Counted from the first letter of the stretch, positions 34,294 through 43,660 are shown. The stretch is 64,000 nucleotides of DNA from Mycobacterium sp. GA-1285 (GCF_001499905.1 NZ_LQIS01000055.1:62001-126000); one strand, 5' to 3'. Program-made: numbers and translations. The notes: generated from the letters alone by a model not told the origin.

Positions 34294-35532
34294 CTACCAG
34301 GTCACCGGAAGTTCGTAGACGCCGTAGGCGAGATGGTCGTGCTTGAAGGGAACTTCGTCGATCGGGACGGCGAGTCGCAGTGTGGGTACTCGCCGCAGCA
34401 ACGTCGAGAACACGATCTGCAATTCTGCCCGTGCCAGCTGTTGCCCCACACACTGATGTCGCCCGTACCCGAATCCGAGATGCGCTTGGCCCTCGCGGGT
34501 GAGGTCCAAGTGGTCGGGCTCGGGAAACGCTGTGGCGTCCCAGTTGGCCGGTGCAAGGTCGATGATGATGCCCTCGCCAGAACGAATCACCTGGCCATCG
34601 ATCTCGATGTCCTCGATGGCGATTCGACGCTGTCCGTTCTGGATGATCGACAGGTAGCGCATCAATTCCTCGACGGCGGTGGCGATCACCCTCGGGTCCT
34701 CGGTGTTTCGCAGGATGGCCAACTGATCGGGATGCTCGAGCAGCGCGAGCACGCCCAGTCCGATCATGTTCGCCGACGTCTCATGCCCCGCGCTAAGCAA
34801 TCCGCTGCCCAGTTGGGCGGCTTCCCGGATATCCAGCTCGCCCGCTTTAACGCGTTCGGCAAGGTCGGAGATGGCGTCCTCGGCCGGATTCTCCATCTTC
34901 TCGCGGACCAGGTTTGCGAGGTACTTGGCGTTGCCGGCGGCGCCCTTGAAGACATCGTCGGCGGTGGCATAGCGACCTAACGCGACGGCGGCGTTGCGTT
35001 GGAACATCTCATGGTCTTCGTACGGGACGCCGAGCATCTCGCTGATCACCAGGGACGGGATCGGTAGCGCGAGTGCTGCGACGACGTCAGCCGGCTTCGG
35101 GCCAGCCAACATCGCATCGATGTGCTCGTCGGTGATCTTCTGAATCACCGGTCGTAACCCCTCCACCCGCTTGAACGTGAACGGCTTGGACAGCATCCGG
35201 CGGAACCGGGTGTGCTCCTCGGCGTCGGAGGTGAACACCGACCGTGGCCGTCTTTCGACGGTGGAGAGCATCAGCTCGTTCCAGTGCGGGAAGCCGGGGC
35301 GACGGTCGTCGACGCTTACGCGTGCGTCCGCGAAGAGTGATCTCGCGGTCTCATATCCCGTGATCAGCCAAGGCGTGCTGCCATCCCAAATCCGCACGCG
35401 CGACAGCGTTTTCGTTGCCCCCAACTCGAGCACCCGCGGGGGTGGGGCGAACGGGCAGCGGACATCGCGCTCCATCGGGTATTCGGGGATATCCGCGGAC
35501 ACGTCGGGGGTTCCGGTCAGAGTTTCGGACAT
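34294..35532 (-). CDS. Cytochrome P450 (CYP105-like)
   Basis: 412-residue P450. Visible motifs are LLSAGHETSANM (I helix), VEELMRY (a K-helix ExxR-like position with Met-Arg) and the heme loop LGFGYGRHQCVGQQLARAE, with the cysteine at residue 361. The N-terminal PMERDVRCPFAPPPRV segment is common in actinobacterial CYP105-type enzymes. ATG 35532 lies 10 nt after the 3Fe-4S ferredoxin stop, a classic P450-ferredoxin pair. It would hydroxylate a pathway intermediate. Confidence 0.95.
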   Translation of the reverse strand: MSETLTGTPDVSADIPEYPMERDVRCPFAPPPRVLELGATKTLSRVRIWDGSTPWLITGYETARSLFADARVSVDDRRPGFPHWNELMLSTVERRPRSVFTSDAEEHTRFRRMLSKPFTFKRVEGLRPVIQKITDEHIDAMLAGPKPADVVAALALPIPSLVISEMLGVPYEDHEMFQRNAAVALGRYATADDVFKGAAGNAKYLANLVREKMENPAEDAISDLAERVKAGELDIREAAQLGSGLLSAGHETSANMIGLGVLALLEHPDQLAILRNTEDPRVIATAVEELMRYLSIIQNGQRRIAIEDIEIDGQVIRSGEGIIIDLAPANWDATAFPEPDHLDLTREGQAHLGFGYGRHQCVGQQLARAELQIVFSTLLRRVPTLRLAVPIDEVPFKHDHLAYGVYELPVTW

Positions 35533-35542
35533 ACAGTCGTTC

Positions 35543-35737
35543 TCATTCCTCGATGTGGATGGCGAGTGCGGGACAGGCGGCGGCGGCCTTGCGGGCGTTC
35601 TCGACCTGGTCGTCGGGCGGGCTGTCGTTGAGCAGGACCACGACACCATCGTCATCGCGCTGGTCGAAGATGTCGCCCGCGTTGAGCACGCACTGACCCG
35701 ACGACACGCACTTGTCTTGGTCGACACTCAATTTCAT
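35543..35737 (-). CDS. [3Fe-4S] ferredoxin for the adjacent P450
   Basis: 64-residue ferredoxin starting MKLSVDQDKCVSSGQCVLNA. The three cysteines at residues 10, 16 and 55 (the last in AAACPALAI) fit a 3Fe-4S cluster with the fourth ligand missing, as in P450-associated actinobacterial ferredoxins. ATG 35737 overlaps the TetR stop as ATGA. It would pass electrons from a reductase, not present nearby, to the P450 at 34294. Confidence 0.92.
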   Translation of the reverse strand: MKLSVDQDKCVSSGQCVLNAGDIFDQRDDDGVVVLLNDSPPDDQVENARKAAAACPALAIHIEE

Positions 35738-36450
35738 GATGCCGGGTGCTCCGTGATCGGCGCCTGCCACAGCCCGACGATGGCGTCGATGAGCCCGGAC
35801 GCCGCCGAGTTCCAGCTGGTGCGCGGCAAGTCGGCCCCCTCGGCGAAGCCGCGCTCGAAGTCGGCGCAGGTGTGCATCATCAGGTTGCGGGCCATGATGT
35901 TGCGCTCGGTGACCACCGCGGGCGGAAGGTCCGGCAGGCATCGGGTGATGCCGTCGACGACGCGCTGCACCGACGGCGACTCGAGCGCGCCCTTGACCAC
36001 GATCTTGTGGTACTCGGGGTCGGCCAGCGCCTGGGCGGCGAAGCGCGCGTACCACGTCGGGGTCCCGATCTGGGCCAGGTGTTCGGTGAGCGAGCGCACC
36101 AGGCACCCGACCCAGTCGCGCAGGTCTGCCGAGTCGCCGATCTCGGCGACCATCCGTGACAGCAGGCGCTCGGTCGACACGCGGTGCTTCTGCTCGATGG
36201 CCCGGACCAAATCGGCCTTCGTGCCGAAGTGGTAACCGACGGCGGCGTTATTGCCCTGACCCGCGGCCTCGCTGACCTGGCGGTTCGACACCGCATAGAC
36301 ACCGTGTTCGGCGAACAGCCGCTCGGCGGCGGCCAATATCGCTTCGCGCGTGGTGCTGGCCCGTTCGGTGCGCACGCTTCTGGCAGTGGTCACCGTCACA
36401 GTCAACCGCCGTGGAGCCGTTAAGTCAAGTGACTGATTTAAAGTCGTCAT
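35734..36450 (-). CDS. TetR/AcrR family regulator embedded in the operon
   Basis: Up to 238 residues. The HTH lies at about residues 30-80 (TREAILAAAERLFAEHG, then VSNRQVSEAAGQGNNAAVGYHFGTK), followed by a C-terminal domain of the type seen in lipid/terpene-sensing repressors. ATG 36450 overlaps the SDR stop as ATGA. However, the first 27 residues are low-complexity, and internal GTG codons at 36399 and 36393 could be the true start. A 5+2+5 palindrome AGTCA-AG-TGACT at 36423-36434 would then sit just upstream. A regulator in the middle of a catabolic operon suggests local control of the ferredoxin-P450 part. Confidence 0.88.
   Translation of the reverse strand: MTTLNQSLDLTAPRRLTVTVTTARSVRTERASTTREAILAAAERLFAEHGVYAVSNRQVSEAAGQGNNAAVGYHFGTKADLVRAIEQKHRVSTERLLSRMVAEIGDSADLRDWVGCLVRSLTEHLAQIGTPTWYARFAAQALADPEYHKIVVKGALESPSVQRVVDGITRCLPDLPPAVVTERNIMARNLMMHTCADFERGFAEGADLPRTSWNSAASGLIDAIVGLWQAPITEHPAS
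36423..36434. promoter_or_regulatory. Candidate palindrome near the internal TetR start
   Basis: AGTCAAGTGACT, perfect 5-bp arms around 2 nt, surrounded by an AT-rich patch (GATTTAAAG) that is unusual in this window. It is either a chance feature of the 5' codons of the TetR gene or an internal operator/promoter if the TetR gene starts at GTG 36399 or 36393. Confidence 0.3.
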
Positions 36451-37256
36451 GGTTTGGGTTTGCGGACGATCACCTTCCCCGCGGTGGTGCCGCCGTCGAT
36501 GGGCAGGACGGTTCCGGTGACGTACCGCGAACGTTCCCCGGCGAGGTACAGCGCGGCCTCGGCGACGTCGTCGACGGTGCCCTCCCGCTTCAAGGGCCGG
36601 TCGTTGCGCATCTGTTCACGGATCTTGGCCTCGAACTCCTCGAGGCGCTCGAGATCCTCCCCCGCCGCCGACTTGCGCACGATCGCGGTCCGGATGTTGC
36701 CCGGGGCGAGCGCATTGACGCGGATCTCGTAATGCGCCAGGTCGATCGCCGCCGACTTGGTGAACTGGATGACCGCCGCCTTCGACGCTCGGTACGTCAT
36801 CACCCCGCCGCCGGCCTGGATGCCGCCGATCGACGTCAGGTTGATGATCGACCCGCCGCCGTGTTTCGACATGTGCCGGGCCGCGTCGCGCGTACCGGCC
36901 ATGACGGCAAGCACATTGATGGCCATCACCCGGTGGAAGTCGGCCAGGTCGTCGTCGAGGAACTTGGGGAACATCTTGCCCGACACGCCGGCATTGTTGA
37001 CCATCACATGCAGGCCGCCGAACTGCTCGACCGCCGTCGTCACCAATCGGGTCACCTGATCGATCTCGGCCACATCGGTTTCGAGGAAGAGGACCGAGTC
37101 GCCGAGATCGGACACGAGTTGAGCGCCACCCTCGCGGTCGACGTCGCCGACGACCACCTTGGCGCCTTCGGCGCAGAACCGCCGCACCAGCCCTTCACCG
37201 AGCCCGGAAGAGCCACCGGTCACAACCGCGACCTTGCCCTCGAGTTCGCCGGTCAT
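36447..37256 (-). CDS. SDR family oxidoreductase
   Basis: 269-residue SDR: TGGSSGLG cofactor motif, NNAGVSG, serine in NLTSIGG, YRASK motif, and the end TGTVLPIDGGTTAGK. ATG 37256 overlaps the hydrolase stop (ATGA), and its own stop overlaps the TetR start. It probably acts on ring alcohols or hydroxyacyl-CoA in this pathway. An open frame extending upstream to 38168 is only an out-of-context reading through the hydrolase gene. Confidence 0.92.
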   Translation of the reverse strand: MTGELEGKVAVVTGGSSGLGEGLVRRFCAEGAKVVVGDVDREGGAQLVSDLGDSVLFLETDVAEIDQVTRLVTTAVEQFGGLHVMVNNAGVSGKMFPKFLDDDLADFHRVMAINVLAVMAGTRDAARHMSKHGGGSIINLTSIGGIQAGGGVMTYRASKAAVIQFTKSAAIDLAHYEIRVNALAPGNIRTAIVRKSAAGEDLERLEEFEAKIREQMRNDRPLKREGTVDDVAEAALYLAGERSRYVTGTVLPIDGGTTAGKVIVRKPKP

Positions 37257-38092
37257 GCTGCCCCTTCGTGTAAGTCGGCCAGGAAGCCGAGCAGTAGTTC
37301 GTTGATCGCGTCCGGTTGCTCGATCTGCGGGCAGTGCCCGGCCGCGTCGATCACCGCGGAGCGGCCGCCGCGGATCTGCCCCGCGATCTCGGCCGCCCAT
37401 CCCGGTGGCAGCAGCTTGTCGCCGCCACCCTCGATGACCAGAGTCGGCATCGTGATCCGGTCGTACGCGCGGGCGCTCGACGGCAGCGGCGGCGGCTCCA
37501 GGCCGGGTCGCCGAAACCGCGCCGCCGCCAACGCTTCCCAGGCACCGGGTGCGATGCTCGCCTCGTAGCGGCGGCGGACGTAAGCCTCGTCGGCGGGATA
37601 CGACGCGTCGTAGAAGAGGGCCCTCACGATCCGGCGCATCCCCGCAAGTGTCGCGTCGTAGTCGTACAGCGCGGCCGAATGCTCGTTGCGCTGGATCTCC
37701 CCGCCGCCGCAGATGGCCACCAGGCTGCGCACGGGCAGCACCGGCGCCTCGGAGGTGGCGTCGACGAAGAGGTTCACCGCGCCCATCGAATTGCCCACGA
37801 AATGGGCGGTTTCGACACCGACCACCTCGCAGAACCGCGCGATGTGGCGGATCCGCATACCGCGGCCGTCGTTGAAGTCGATGACCTTCGCCGATTCGCC
37901 GAACCCGAGCATGTCGAGCGCGAGCACGCGGTGGCGTGTGGCCAGCGCGGCGATGTTGTGTTCCCAACCGATCTCGGCGCCGGCGCCGAACTCCCCGCCG
38001 TGCAGCAGGACGACCGGATCGCCCTGTCCGGCTTCGAGATAGCCGGTCACGAGCCCGTCGACCAGCACCGATCTGCGTTGGGGCTGTGTCAC
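37253..38092 (-). CDS. Alpha/beta hydrolase (meta-cleavage hydrolase-like)
   Basis: 279-residue alpha/beta hydrolase with the oxyanion motif LLHGGEFGAGAEIGW, nucleophile elbow GNSMG, acid in IEGGGDKLLPP and histidine in DAAGHCPQIEQP. The overall pattern resembles hydrolases that cleave C-C bonds of meta-ring-fission products (BphD/MhpC type), making it a second such enzyme in the operon after the mhpC-like gene. GTG 38092 overlaps the preceding stop by 4 nt. Confidence 0.9.
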   Translation of the reverse strand: MTQPQRRSVLVDGLVTGYLEAGQGDPVVLLHGGEFGAGAEIGWEHNIAALATRHRVLALDMLGFGESAKVIDFNDGRGMRIRHIARFCEVVGVETAHFVGNSMGAVNLFVDATSEAPVLPVRSLVAICGGGEIQRNEHSAALYDYDATLAGMRRIVRALFYDASYPADEAYVRRRYEASIAPGAWEALAAARFRRPGLEPPPLPSSARAYDRITMPTLVIEGGGDKLLPPGWAAEIAGQIRGGRSAVIDAAGHCPQIEQPDAINELLLGFLADLHEGAA

Positions 38093-38679
38093 GCCGTCTC
38101 CCGGGCGGTCTTGGCGAAGAACAGCACCTGCGTGGCGAGCATGTCCAGCTGGTTCTGGGTGGCGTCATGCATCAACTCCCCTGCCGCGTCCCAGATCTCG
38201 TCGGCCGAGTTGATGGCCACGCCGAGCGGAGTCGGCCACGCCCGCAGCGCGTGCCCGATGGACCGCAACTGCCCAAGCGTGTTGACCGCCGCCTGCCAGC
38301 CGTACGCGCAGCTGATGCAGCCCCACGGCGTGTTGTCCAGGTAGACGCGGGGATCCTCCCGCAGGTCCTCGATGTAGTCCAGCGCGTTCTTCACCAGTCC
38401 TGAAATCGCCCCGTGGTAGCCGGGCGAGCCGACGACCACGGCATCCGCATCACGCAGCGCGCTGACCAGTTCGAGGGCTTGGGGCGTGCGCTCCAGCGAA
38501 TGCGGGGCGTACATCGGTAAGTCCAGATCGGGCCCCGCGAACAGCCTCGTCCGCCCACCCTGCTGCTCGACCGAGGCCAGACAGTAACGCAGCGCGCGCT
38601 CGGTCGACGAATTCGCCCGTAGGGTGCCGCCGAGTCCGACGACGAACGGCGCACCGCCGGTTGTGGTGCTTGCAGTCAT
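38089..38679 (-). CDS. NADPH-dependent FMN reductase family protein
   Basis: 196-residue flavodoxin-fold reductase. The FMN-phosphate loop is GLGGTLRANSSTERAL, and the second flavin loop is GSPGYHGAISGLVKNALDY. It could supply reduced flavin to a flavin-dependent monooxygenase, such as the luciferase-like enzyme at 40554, or act as a quinone/ene reductase. ATG 38679 follows a GAGGAAA SD. It overlaps the hydrolase start by 4 nt and follows the cyclase gene by 14 nt. Confidence 0.9.
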   Translation of the reverse strand: MTASTTTGGAPFVVGLGGTLRANSSTERALRYCLASVEQQGGRTRLFAGPDLDLPMYAPHSLERTPQALELVSALRDADAVVVGSPGYHGAISGLVKNALDYIEDLREDPRVYLDNTPWGCISCAYGWQAAVNTLGQLRSIGHALRAWPTPLGVAINSADEIWDAAGELMHDATQNQLDMLATQVLFFAKTARETA

Positions 38680-38693
38680 TTCCTCACCCACTA

Positions 38694-39692
38694 CTACTTG
38701 ATTGCGATCGGGCTGACGGGTGCGCCCACCGCGCCAACGACTTTCAACGGCGGTGCGACCAACTGGAATTCGTAGACACCGTCGGCGGCGCAGTCGGCCG
38801 CCAGACCGGTGAGGTCCCAGTACTCGCCGAACATCAGGCCCATGTCGCGCAGGCAGATCATGTGCATGGGCAGGAACGTGCCCTCCACCCCGTTGGCCGG
38901 ATCGGGATCCTCGACCATGAGATTGTCGGCGGCCACCGCGGCGACGTCGTGGTCGTGCAGCCACCGTGCGCACGTCCAGTGAAGCCCGGACCCCGGCTCG
39001 GCACCGTCACCGGTCGACAGGAACCTCGTCCACCAGCCGGTGTGTATGACCACGACGTCGCCAGAGGAGACGGTCACGCCCTGGTCCCTGGCGATGTCGT
39101 CGAGTTCGGCTGGCGTGACCGGCTTTCCGGGTTCGAGGAAGACGTCGGCGCCGCGGTGCTTGACCACGTCGAGCAGCACACCGCGAGAGGTGATGCCCTT
39201 GACGTCGACCTTCTCGATCCCCAGATGAAATGCCCCGAAACTCGTCACGGAATCCGCGGGGAAGCCGTTGTAGAGCATGTCCTCGTAGTAGACGTGCGAA
39301 ATCGCGTCCCACTGCGTGGCGGCCTGCAGCGGCATCACGATCATGTCGTCGTTGAACCGAAACGGATTGTCGGCGAAGAACGCGCTGACGTCGGCGGCTA
39401 CCGCGTTGCGCAACCACTCGGGGCCGTACCGCACCAGCGTCGAGGCATCACCGCCGTCGACGGTCATCACATGAGTCGGATTGGGCCGGAATTTGAACGC
39501 CCCCTGCGGGCCACCCGAGCTGAAGTCGCCGCCGAGGGAGATGACCTTGCCCTTCTTGACCAGCGACGCCGCCTCGGCCACCTTCTCGGGAGTGATGAAG
39601 TTCAGCGTGCCCAACTCGTCGTCGTCACCCCAGCGGCCCCAGTTGCGCACGTCGTCGGCGACGCGGCGGAACTCGCTCATGCTGCTGGCCAT
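38694..39692 (-). CDS. Cyclase family protein (kynurenine formamidase-like fold)
   Basis: 332-residue member of the cyclase/kynurenine-formamidase family, longer than the 210-residue bacterial formamidase. The motif HxGTHxDxP is altered here: the region around ATQWDAISHVYYED carries Asp and His that could bind metal, with later GDVVVIHTGWW and PMHMICLRDMG segments. Related enzymes hydrolyse cyclic esters or amides. It may open a lactone formed by the monooxygenases (inference). ATG 39692; 14 nt before the FMN reductase gene. Confidence 0.86.
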   Translation of the reverse strand: MASSMSEFRRVADDVRNWGRWGDDDELGTLNFITPEKVAEAASLVKKGKVISLGGDFSSGGPQGAFKFRPNPTHVMTVDGGDASTLVRYGPEWLRNAVAADVSAFFADNPFRFNDDMIVMPLQAATQWDAISHVYYEDMLYNGFPADSVTSFGAFHLGIEKVDVKGITSRGVLLDVVKHRGADVFLEPGKPVTPAELDDIARDQGVTVSSGDVVVIHTGWWTRFLSTGDGAEPGSGLHWTCARWLHDHDVAAVAADNLMVEDPDPANGVEGTFLPMHMICLRDMGLMFGEYWDLTGLAADCAADGVYEFQLVAPPLKVVGAVGAPVSPIAIK

Positions 39693-39711
39693 CGCTCGCC
39701 TCTCATCGTCG

Positions 39712-40530
39712 TCATCGCCGGGGCACCGATCCGGCGAGGTCGGTCTCCCCGATGGTGCCGCCGTCGACCCAGATCACCTGTCCGGTGATGTAACTGGCGG
39801 CCCGGCTGTTGAGGAAGGTCAGCACGCTGGCCTGCTCCTCCGGTTCCGCAGCTCGGCCCAGCGGGGTACGGAACGAGTCGAGGAACTCTTGGCCGTACGC
39901 GCTGCGCAACTGGTCGAGGATCGGCGTGTCGGTCACCCCGGGTGCGGTGCAGTTGATCCGAATTCCCTTGGCGCCCAATGCGCTCACCTGTGCCATGCCG
40001 TAGAGGATGATCGCCTCCTTGGACAACCGGTAACCGCCGCCGTCGGCCAGGGCCTCGGGATGGCGCTCACACCACTCGATGCCCGCCTCGACCGAGTCGG
40101 TGTCGACCAGGCCGGCGGTGACCGGTGCATTCTCCCGGTATGCCGAGGCTGCCAGCGATGACACGTTCGCGATCGCGGACCCCGTCTGCATCCGGGGCAT
40201 TAGCGCCTCGGTGAAGCGCCGGGTGCCCAGGAAGTTGATCCTCACGACCCGAAGCGGGTCCTTGATCCCCGACGACACCCCGGCGATGTTGAACAGCGCG
40301 TCGACCGGGCCTCCGACGGCGTCGGCGGCCCGGTCGATCGACCCCTGATCCGACAGATCGAGTTCGACGAACTCACCGACACATTCGGTCGGCGCCTTGA
40401 TGTCGAGCCCGATCACCTCGGCGCCAAGGTCGGCGACCTGACGGGCGACGTGGGCACCGATGCCCGAGGCGCATCCGGTGACCACCACACGGCGCCCGTC
40501 GTAGCGCCATAGATCGTCAGATCGGCCCAT
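39712..40530 (-). CDS. SDR family oxidoreductase (3-alpha-HSD-like)
   Basis: 272-residue SDR with TGCASGIG, the FNIAGVSSG segment in place of NNAG, a serine in NVSSLAAS, and the YRLSK motif about 50 residues further on because of an insertion. That layout (missing the usual NNAG helix and carrying a long insertion) is typical of 3-alpha-hydroxysteroid/coniferyl-alcohol dehydrogenase-like SDRs. Alcohol oxidation on a ring is likely. ATG 40530, 23 nt after the luciferase-like gene. Confidence 0.9.
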   Translation of the reverse strand: MGRSDDLWRYDGRRVVVTGCASGIGAHVARQVADLGAEVIGLDIKAPTECVGEFVELDLSDQGSIDRAADAVGGPVDALFNIAGVSSGIKDPLRVVRINFLGTRRFTEALMPRMQTGSAIANVSSLAASAYRENAPVTAGLVDTDSVEAGIEWCERHPEALADGGGYRLSKEAIILYGMAQVSALGAKGIRINCTAPGVTDTPILDQLRSAYGQEFLDSFRTPLGRAAEPEEQASVLTFLNSRAASYITGQVIWVDGGTIGETDLAGSVPRR

Positions 40531-40553
40531 GGCTCATCTTCGGCCGACATCCG

Positions 40554-41894
40554 TCACTTGGCGGTCTTGGCATCCGCTTCGGGGTTGCGGCTCGCCCACC
40601 CTTCTCCGGACTTGAGTTTCGCGGCCGCCGCCTCGATGCCGGCGTTCATCTCGTCCATCGCCAACGACACCTCGTTGGCGGTGTAGTTCTGTCGGCCCGT
40701 GGGCAGTCCGCCGAATGCGTAGCTCTCGTCGAAGACGGGTGCCTGCGACGGCGCGCGGCGCGCCTCCGCCTTCTCCAGGATGGGCTCCAGGCGTCTGGCC
40801 TTCTCCGCCACCGCCTTTTCGTCGCGTTCGATGAACTCCGGCAGGACCTCCTTGCCCATCAACTCGATGGACTCCATCGTCTCCTCGTGCCTGCGCGGCG
40901 TCAGCAGCAGGATCAACTCGTCGACACCGCTTTCCTCGTAGCCGCGCAGAAACTTGCGAACCGTGTCCGGGCTTCCGATCGGTCCGCGGTCGGGTCCGTA
41001 GACGATGGTCGGATCCTTCTCGATCTCCTCGAGGTGCCGCTTCCACACGCCGGTCCGGCCCGGTGTGTGCATGCCGGTCATGTAGTAGTGCATGATGCCG
41101 AACGCGAAGAAGCCGCCGCCCTTGCCGAGCCGTTCGATGGCCTGTTCGTCGGTGGGGGCCACCATCATCGACAGGTCACCGCCGATGGCGAGGATGTTCG
41201 GGTTCATCTGCGGGGTGACAGGCGCAGCGTTCTCCTCGAACTCCTTGTAGTAGCCGTTCACCCGCTCGGTCAGCGGTCCCGGACCGGTGTAGGCGAAACT
41301 CAATGCGCCGAGGCCCTTTTGGGCTGCCATGGCCACCGATGCGGGCCTGGTGCATGCCACCCACACGGGCGGGTGCGGCTTCTGCAGTGGTTTGGGCACG
41401 ACGTTGCGCGGCGGCATCTCGATGTGCTGACCCTTGAACCCGGTGAACGGCTCCTCGGTCATACAGCGGATCGAAACCTCCAGCGCCTCTTCCCACATCG
41501 CGCGCTTGTCGGCGGGGTCGACGCCGAAGCCGCCCAACTCGCCGACCGACGACGACTCCCCGGTACCGAACTCGACCCGCCCGTTGGAGATCAAATCCAG
41601 GGTCGCGACCCGCTCGGCGACGCGGGCCGGGTGGTTGACGACCGGCGGCAGATGCATGATGCCGAAGCCCAGACGGATGTTCTGGGTCCGCTGACTGGCC
41701 GCGGACAGGAAGATCTCGGGCGCGGTGGAATGGCAGTACTCCTCGAGGAAGTGGTGCTCGGTCAGCCACACCGTCGAGAAACCCGCCTTGTCCGCGAGTT
41801 CCACCTCGTCGAGACCGTCCTGGAAGAGCTTGTGCTCGTCGTCTTCGCTCCACGGCCGCGGCAGTGGGAATTCGTAGAACAGCGAGATCTTCAT
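40554..41894 (-). CDS. Luciferase-like (LLM-class) flavin-dependent oxidoreductase
   Basis: 446-residue bacterial-luciferase-family protein starting MKISLFYEFPLPRPW. Conserved parts are TVWLTEHHFLEEY, RLGFGIMHLPP, NGRVEFGTGES and HPPVWVACTRP. It uses reduced FMN or F420; a TIM-barrel monooxygenase role such as Baeyer-Villiger-type insertion fits next to an FMN reductase and a lactone-hydrolase-like cyclase. The length exceeds the usual 330-380 because of a C-terminal extension rich in charged residues. ATG 41894 overlaps the flavoprotein stop (ATGA). Confidence 0.9.
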   Translation of the reverse strand: MKISLFYEFPLPRPWSEDDEHKLFQDGLDEVELADKAGFSTVWLTEHHFLEEYCHSTAPEIFLSAASQRTQNIRLGFGIMHLPPVVNHPARVAERVATLDLISNGRVEFGTGESSSVGELGGFGVDPADKRAMWEEALEVSIRCMTEEPFTGFKGQHIEMPPRNVVPKPLQKPHPPVWVACTRPASVAMAAQKGLGALSFAYTGPGPLTERVNGYYKEFEENAAPVTPQMNPNILAIGGDLSMMVAPTDEQAIERLGKGGGFFAFGIMHYYMTGMHTPGRTGVWKRHLEEIEKDPTIVYGPDRGPIGSPDTVRKFLRGYEESGVDELILLLTPRRHEETMESIELMGKEVLPEFIERDEKAVAEKARRLEPILEKAEARRAPSQAPVFDESYAFGGLPTGRQNYTANEVSLAMDEMNAGIEAAAAKLKSGEGWASRNPEADAKTAK

Positions 41895-43660
41895 TTCGTT
41901 ACCTTTCGATGTGTATCGAGTGTCGAATCGGTACTAGTGCCGGCCCGAACTCCAGACCCGGACAGCTGTTCGGCGATGTGCTTGGCCGCGACATAGCCGA
42001 AGGTCATCGCCGGGCCGATGGTGGCGCCGGCGCCCGCGTAACTGCGGCCCATCACCGCGGCCGACGTGTTGCCGACCGCGTAGAGGCCCTCGATGACGCC
42101 ATCGTCGGCACGCAGAACCCTGGCGTATTCGTCTGTGCGCAGTCCCCCGGAGGTGCCCAGGTCGCCGAGGATGATCTGGAACGCGTAATACGGCGGCTTA
42201 CCCAGCGGGTGCAGGTTCGGGTTCGGCAGCGTCGGATCGCCGTAGTAATTGTCATAGGCGGAGTCGCCGCGGTTGAAGTCGTCGTCGTGGCCGTTGCGCG
42301 CCAGTTCGTTGAACCGCTCGGCGGTCTGCCGTAGTTGTGCGGGCGGAACGCCGATCTTGCTCGCCAGTTCCTCGAAACTGCTTCCCTCGTGGACGACACC
42401 GGATTCCAGCCACGCCCTGGGCACCTTCCAGCCGGTCGGCACGGGCGCGAACGGGATCTTGGGAATCGGCAGATGCCCGGCGACCACGTACCGGTGGAAC
42501 GACCGGATATCTGTGATCAGCCAACACGGAATGTGGGTGACCCCGCTGTTGTGGCCCTCGATCATCGCGTGCGCGAAGTCCATGTAGGGCGCGGCTTCGT
42601 TGATGAACCGCCTACCTTCGCCGTTCACCACGAACTGAGACGGCATCATGCGTTCGTTGAGCATGAACTGCAACCGCCCGTCGGGCCAGCAGATCGCGGG
42701 AAACCACCAGGCCTCGTCGAGCAGATCGGTCGAGCCGCCCACCTTCTCCCCTGCCCGGATGGCATCACCCATCGACGCCGGATTACCGAAGCTCCAGTCC
42801 TTTTCGAGCACCGGAAGGTGCTGGCGGCGCCACTCCATGTCATGGTCGAATCCGCCCGCGGCCAGGATCACGCCGCGCCGGGCCCTGATCCGGTGCGGGC
42901 GGCCGTCGCGCTCGACGACCGCGCCGATCACCGCTCCGTCGACGTCGGTGATCAATTCGGTCATCGGCGTGTCGAGCCAGACCGGGACGTTCTGCTGTTT
43001 GAGCGCCAGCCGCATGCGGGCCGCCAGCGACTGGCCGATGGCCGCCATCCGGTCGCCGAAGACGCGGGCACGGAACATCCGCCAGATCAACTTGACGAGA
43101 ACGGCCTTGCCGCGCCAGTTCTGGCGCACTTGGTAGAACAGCCGAAGGTCCTTGGGCGCGAACCAGATTCCCTTCGGTGCCAGCGCGAGAGGCTGCAGCA
43201 GATTCTGCTCCTCGTCGCCCAGCTGGCGCAGGTCGATGGCGGGCACGTTGATGGTGCTGCCCTGCGCGGACCCGCCCGGCAGTTCCGGATAGTAGTCCGC
43301 GTAGCCCGGCTTCCACACGAATTCGAACCACGGGCTGAGCTTTTCGAGGAACTCCATCATCTCCGGCGCGGCATCGACGTACTGGCGCAACCGGGCGTCG
43401 CTGACCAGGCCGCCGGTGATCTGGCGCAGATACTCCACGACGCCGTCGGGATTCGGCACGTAACCGGCCTTGCGCTGCGCCGGAGCGCCGGGTACCCAGA
43501 TGCCGCCACCGGACAACGCGGTAGACCCGCCGAAGTGCGACGACTTCTCGACGATGAGCGTGTCGAGGCCGAACGCGTCGGCGGTCAGCGCCGCGGTCAT
43601 CCCGCCGCCGCCGGAGCCGACGACGAGCACATCGACGGTGTGGTCGAACTTGTCAGACAT
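41891..43660 (-). CDS. FAD-binding dehydrogenase (3-ketosteroid-delta1-dehydrogenase-like)
   Basis: 589-residue flavoprotein of the fumarate reductase/KstD group. The FAD motif is VVGSGGGGMTAALTA with GGSTALSGGGIWVPG. The C-terminal FAD cap is YAGAGATIGPAMTFGYVAAKH. KstD-like enzymes introduce a 1,2 double bond next to a ring ketone, so it may desaturate or aromatise the ring before MhpA/MhpB-type cleavage. ATG 43660 (MSDKFDH) overlaps the extradiol dioxygenase gene by 8 nt. A paralogue is encoded at 48036. Confidence 0.92.
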   Translation of the reverse strand: MSDKFDHTVDVLVVGSGGGGMTAALTADAFGLDTLIVEKSSHFGGSTALSGGGIWVPGAPAQRKAGYVPNPDGVVEYLRQITGGLVSDARLRQYVDAAPEMMEFLEKLSPWFEFVWKPGYADYYPELPGGSAQGSTINVPAIDLRQLGDEEQNLLQPLALAPKGIWFAPKDLRLFYQVRQNWRGKAVLVKLIWRMFRARVFGDRMAAIGQSLAARMRLALKQQNVPVWLDTPMTELITDVDGAVIGAVVERDGRPHRIRARRGVILAAGGFDHDMEWRRQHLPVLEKDWSFGNPASMGDAIRAGEKVGGSTDLLDEAWWFPAICWPDGRLQFMLNERMMPSQFVVNGEGRRFINEAAPYMDFAHAMIEGHNSGVTHIPCWLITDIRSFHRYVVAGHLPIPKIPFAPVPTGWKVPRAWLESGVVHEGSSFEELASKIGVPPAQLRQTAERFNELARNGHDDDFNRGDSAYDNYYGDPTLPNPNLHPLGKPPYYAFQIILGDLGTSGGLRTDEYARVLRADDGVIEGLYAVGNTSAAVMGRSYAGAGATIGPAMTFGYVAAKHIAEQLSGSGVRAGTSTDSTLDTHRKVTK

